Positions 6,132 to 8,278 of a stretch of DNA of 8,278 bases are shown piece by piece. A program made the translations under genes and the position numbers. Within the stretch, counting starts at the first letter, position 1. Every line of letters begins with the position of its first letter. Under the pieces are notes generated by a model that did not search any database, was not told the origin of the DNA, and worked only from the letters and a program-made list of their open reading frames with translations. The stretch comes from Burkholderiaceae bacterium (GTDB lineage: Bacteria > Pseudomonadota > Gammaproteobacteria > Burkholderiales > Burkholderiaceae), in NCBI GenBank assembly GCA_022701845.1, contig JAKONS010000393.1, positions 1-8,278 of the forward strand. Direction: 5' to 3'.

Positions 6132-6635
6132 TCAGCCCGCCTGCGCCAGCAGCGTGGCGGCGTCGCTCACCTCGAACCGTCCGGGTGCCTCGACATTGAG
6201 CGCCGTCACCATCCCGTCTTTGACCAGCATCGAATAACGCGCGCTGCGCAGTCCCATGCCACGCGCCTGCAGATCGAGCGTGAGACCGAGCGCTTGTGCG
6301 AACAAGCCGCTACCGTCGGCCAGCATGCGCACCTTGTCTCCGGTTTTCTGATCACGGGCCCATGCACCCATCACGAAAGCGTCGTTCACGCTGAGGCACC
6401 AGATCTCGTCGACCCCGGCTGCCTTGAAATCGGCTGCCTTGTTGATGTAGCCCGGCACATGCTTCGCGGAGCAGGTCGGCGTGAAGGCGCCGGGAACCGC
6501 GAAGACCGCGATCGTCTTGCCAGCCGACGCCTTTTGTACGTCGACCGGGTTGGGCCCGACGCTGCATCCCTCGCCCTCGACTTCCGAATATTCCATGAGC
6601 GTGCCTGCGGGCAGCTTGTCGCCAATTTTGATCAT
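6132..6635 (-). CDS. Prx5-type peroxiredoxin
   Basis: 167-residue thiol peroxidase of the Prx5 subfamily, reducing hydrogen peroxide and organic hydroperoxides in the cytosol. The peroxidatic Cys55 is in VPGAFTPTCSAKHVPGY (47-63), with the PxxxTxxC catalytic set Pro48, Thr52, Cys55; conserved arginines lie in GLRSARYSMLV (128-138). Other cysteines are Cys24 and Cys80 (EIWCLSVNDAFVMGAW); either might act as resolving residue, or the enzyme may be 1-Cys and use external thiols. There is no fused glutaredoxin domain, unlike some gammaproteobacterial Prx5 hybrids. The ATG at 6635 is chosen over an in-frame ATG at 6683: it has an AAGGA 6-7 nt upstream and matches the family N-terminus MIKIGDKLP, whereas the extension would run into the hairpin region. 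It sits downstream of rpsQ on the same strand, after a hairpin, so it may be expressed by read-through from the ribosomal operon or by a promoter I cannot identify. Confidence 0.93.
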   Translation of the reverse strand: MIKIGDKLPAGTLMEYSEVEGEGCSVGPNPVDVQKASAGKTIAVFAVPGAFTPTCSAKHVPGYINKAADFKAAGVDEIWCLSVNDAFVMGAWARDQKTGDKVRMLADGSGLFAQALGLTLDLQARGMGLRSARYSMLVKDGMVTALNVEAPGRFEVSDAATLLAQAG

Positions 6636-6670
6636 GTCGTTCCTTGAAGAATTAAGAGGCTTCCGAACGC

Positions 6671-6697
6671 AAACGGCCCACACGAGGTGGGCCGTTT
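6671..6697 (-). terminator. Strong hairpin between rpsQ and the peroxiredoxin gene, likely terminator or attenuator
   Basis: Perfect 10-bp inverted repeat AAACGGCCCA (6671-6680) and TGGGCCGTTT (6688-6697) with a 7-nt loop. The A/T ends of the stem give a T3 run in either direction; the minus-strand continuation is TTTGCGTTC, so the U-tract is weak. It lies 35 bp past the rpsQ stop and 35 bp before the peroxiredoxin ATG, and thus is best read as the end of the ribosomal operon, perhaps leaky. Confidence 0.7.
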
Positions 6698-6732
6698 CTT
6701 CTCAGGGTGCACGCGGGTGAACCCGGAAAACG

Positions 6733-7002
6733 TCAGACGAGAATAGCTTTCTGAACCAGACGGGTCGCAACCCAGTTCTTGGTTTTCGAAATAGGACGGC
6801 TCTCGGTGATTTCGATGATGTCGCCGGTGTGGAATTCACCGGTTTCGTCATGGGCGTGGTACTTGCTCGACTTGGCAACGATCTTGCCGTACATCTCGTG
6901 TTTCACGCGACGTTCGACCAGCACGGTCACGGTCTTTGCACGCTTATCGCTGACCACCTTGCCAATCAAGGTGCGCTTGAGGGATTTTTTAGCTTCCGTC
7001 AT
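6733..7002 (-). CDS. rpsQ: 30S ribosomal protein S17 (uS17)
   Basis: 89-residue primary 16S rRNA-binding protein of the small subunit with an OB fold. The family pattern is plain: [20 protein letters not shown] (10-29), [20 protein letters not shown] (33-52), [20 protein letters not shown] (60-79). Length is normal for bacteria (about 80-90). An AAGGAG Shine-Dalgarno precedes the ATG, 9 bp after the rpmC stop. It is the last ribosomal gene in this run: the expected next gene, rplN, is not present, and a hairpin follows instead. Confidence 0.97.
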   Translation of the reverse strand: MTEAKKSLKRTLIGKVVSDKRAKTVTVLVERRVKHEMYGKIVAKSSKYHAHDETGEFHTGDIIEITESRPISKTKNWVATRLVQKAILV

Positions 7003-7011
7003 GTCGGCTCC

Positions 7012-7209
7012 TTACTTGGCGGCTTGCTTTTCAGCAAGGATGGTCTTGGCACGGGCGATGTCACGGCGCGTGACGCGCAGCGAACGAACGTTCGTGAGTT
7101 GTTGCGTGGCTTTCTGCATGCGAAGACCGAAATGGGCCTTTTGCAGATCCTTGATTTCGGCTTCCACGCCGGCAACGTCTTTCTGGCGCAGGTCAGCAGC
7201 TTTGGTCAT
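7012..7209 (-). CDS. rpmC: 50S ribosomal protein L29 (uL29)
   Basis: 65-residue two-helix protein of the large subunit, near the polypeptide exit tunnel. Visible pattern: [20 protein letters not shown] at the start, then [17 protein letters not shown] and the typical [19 protein letters not shown], ending AEKQAAK. Two ATGs lie close together at 7215 and 7209. The second is chosen because the AGGAG is about 7 nt before it but only 1-2 nt before the first, and because MTKAADLR fits the common L29 N-terminus. The gene is 14 bp after the rplP stop and 9 bp before rpsQ, inside the S10-type operon. Confidence 0.95.
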   Translation of the reverse strand: MTKAADLRQKDVAGVEAEIKDLQKAHFGLRMQKATQQLTNVRSLRVTRRDIARAKTILAEKQAAK

Positions 7210-7223
7210 TTCCATTCTCCTGA

Positions 7224-7640
7224 TTAAGCGCCGAGCTGGCGTGCGACGAACGTGGTGCGCAGCGGCAGCTTGGCGGCTGCCAGCTTGAACGCTTCACGGG
7301 CCAGTTCTTCCGGGACACCGACGATCTCGAAAACGATCTTGCCGGGCTGGATTTCAGCGACGTAGTACTCGGGGTTGCCCTTACCGTTACCCATCCGCAC
7401 TTCTGCGGGCTTGGTAGAGATCGGCTTGTCCGGGAACACACGGATCCAGATACGGCCGCCACGTTTCACGTGACGGGAAATCGCACGACGTGCGGCTTCG
7501 AGCTGGCGAGCCGTGAGGCGGCCGCGGTCGGTGCACTTCAGACCGAAATCACCGAATGCCACCGAGTTGCCTCGGGTGGCGACGCCGGTGTTACGGCCCT
7601 TCTGCTCTTTGCGGTACTTGCGGCGAGCGGGTTGCAGCAT
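7224..7640 (-). CDS. rplP: 50S ribosomal protein L16 (uL16)
   Basis: 138-residue large-subunit protein that binds near the A site and 5S rRNA region and is needed late in 50S assembly. The family start [19 protein letters not shown] is present, followed by [20 protein letters not shown] (27-46), [20 protein letters not shown] (61-80), [20 protein letters not shown] (81-100) and the C-terminal [11 protein letters not shown]. Length is standard, with no insertions. An AAGGAAGA sequence lies about 9 nt before the ATG; the rpsC stop is 24 bp upstream. Confidence 0.97.
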   Translation of the reverse strand: MLQPARRKYRKEQKGRNTGVATRGNSVAFGDFGLKCTDRGRLTARQLEAARRAISRHVKRGGRIWIRVFPDKPISTKPAEVRMGNGKGNPEYYVAEIQPGKIVFEIVGVPEELAREAFKLAAAKLPLRTTFVARQLGA

Positions 7641-7664
7641 GTTGATTCTTCCTTAGACGACCGA

Positions 7665-8278
7665 TTACTCGGTCTTTGCACCGTCCGCTGCTGCAGCGGG
7701 CGCGGCTACCTTGCGGACGCGCTTAACGGTAGAGGGATCGGCAGCGGCACCGCCGGCACCGGCGGGCTTGTCGCTGCCATCGGCGGGAGCGACGTTGCCG
7801 CCGAAGGTGCGGGTGCCACCGTCGCGACGCGGCGCGCCGGCGCCCGGACCACGACGGTCCGAACCTGGACGATCGCCCGGCCGACCATCACGACGGGGAC
7901 CGCGCGGACGGCGTTCCTCGTCACGTGGCTCGACTGCTGCGGGCAGGTCGTTGCGGCCCAGCGTGTCGCCCTTGTAGACCCAGACCTTGACGCCGATGAC
8001 GCCGTAGGTGGTCTTGGCTTCCGAGACGCCGTAGTCGATGTCGGCACGCAGGGTATGCAACGGCACGCGGCCTTCGCGGTACCACTCGGTCCGTGCGATC
8101 TCAATGCCGTTCAGGCGGCCGGCAGACATGATCTTGATGCCCTGGGCACCGAGACGCATGGCGTTCTGCATGGCGCGCTTCATGGCGCGGCGGAACATGA
8201 TCCGCTTTTCGAGCTGCTGGGTGATCGAGTCGGCGATCAGCTTGGCATCGATTTCGGGCTTGCGCACTTCTTCGATGT
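7665..8278 (-). CDS. rpsC: 30S ribosomal protein S3 (uS3), N-terminus outside window, long C-terminal tail
   Basis: Small-subunit head protein that helps form the mRNA entry channel. The frame is open to the right edge (first visible residues [10 protein letters not shown]), so about 103 N-terminal residues including most of the KH domain are missing from the window. The C-terminal S3 domain is complete: [60 protein letters not shown], ending at VWVYKG near base 7968. Then follows a tail of 100 residues (7668-7967): first Arg/Gly/Pro/Asp-rich ([20 protein letters not shown] and similar), then Ala-rich, ending with the basic VKRVRKV and [14 protein letters not shown]. coli S3 has only about 28 residues after this point, so the full protein would be near 305 residues against 233. 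The tail is likely disordered and basic. First gene of the visible leftward ribosomal run. Confidence 0.96.
   Translation of the reverse strand, partial: IEEVRKPEIDAKLIADSITQQLEKRIMFRRAMKRAMQNAMRLGAQGIKIMSAGRLNGIEIARTEWYREGRVPLHTLRADIDYGVSEAKTTYGVIGVKVWVYKGDTLGRNDLPAAVEPRDEERRPRGPRRDGRPGDRPGSDRRGPGAGAPRRDGGTRTFGGNVAPADGSDKPAGAGGAAADPSTVKRVRKVAAPAAAADGAKTE

Noticed and set aside
6132..6683. Longer peroxiredoxin start at 6683
   Set aside because: It would add 16 residues unlike the family N-terminus and begin inside the hairpin; the ATG at 6635 has a good Shine-Dalgarno.
6714..6725. CGGGTGAACCCG small inverted repeat after rpsQ
   Set aside because: The stem is 4-5 bp with a tiny loop and no T-run; the larger hairpin at 6671-6697 is a better terminator candidate.

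Overview
The window looks like a GC-rich betaproteobacterial chromosome, probably Rhodocyclales or Burkholderiales. The evidence is the style of the ribosomal proteins, a EIIA(Man)-HPr-EI cluster with no sugar permease, and a cytochrome c' close to the Alcaligenes/Achromobacter type. This placement comes from remembered family features, not from a search. There is no sign of a mobile element, CRISPR array, tRNA or rRNA. Coding density is high and no stretch over 300 bases lacks a gene.

Left part (1-3649). The 3' end of lipA (+ strand) converges on a leftward group of genes: a small lipoprotein, then a mannose-family PTS EIIA, HPr (ptsH) and enzyme I (ptsI). These three PTS proteins form a full phosphate relay from PEP to EI, HPr and EIIA. 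No EIIB or EIIC follows, so the relay is probably regulatory rather than for sugar uptake.

Middle (3727-6086). A membrane-anchored or periplasmic TlpA-like thioredoxin (+) is followed by a good rho-independent terminator. A class II cytochrome c' (-) and a four-to-five-helix cytochrome b561 (+) diverge from a 129-bp spacer, which suggests a periplasmic redox or nitric-oxide pair. A GNAT acetyltransferase (+) lies just downstream of the b561 gene.

Right part (6132-8278). A stand-alone Prx5-type peroxiredoxin (-) lies downstream of the end of a ribosomal protein run read leftward: rpsC (cut by the window edge), rplP, rpmC and rpsQ. A strong hairpin separates rpsQ from the peroxiredoxin. In most bacteria rplN and the spc genes follow rpsQ; here they do not, so the ribosomal supercluster is broken at this point. 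S3 also carries an unusually long Arg/Gly/Pro/Ala-rich tail.

Overall this is mainly core genome. I see no clear undescribed system. The items most worth a second look are the S3 tail, the break in the ribosomal cluster with the peroxiredoxin, the variant TlpA active site next to a cysteine-bearing lipoprotein, and the cytochrome c'/b561 pair.
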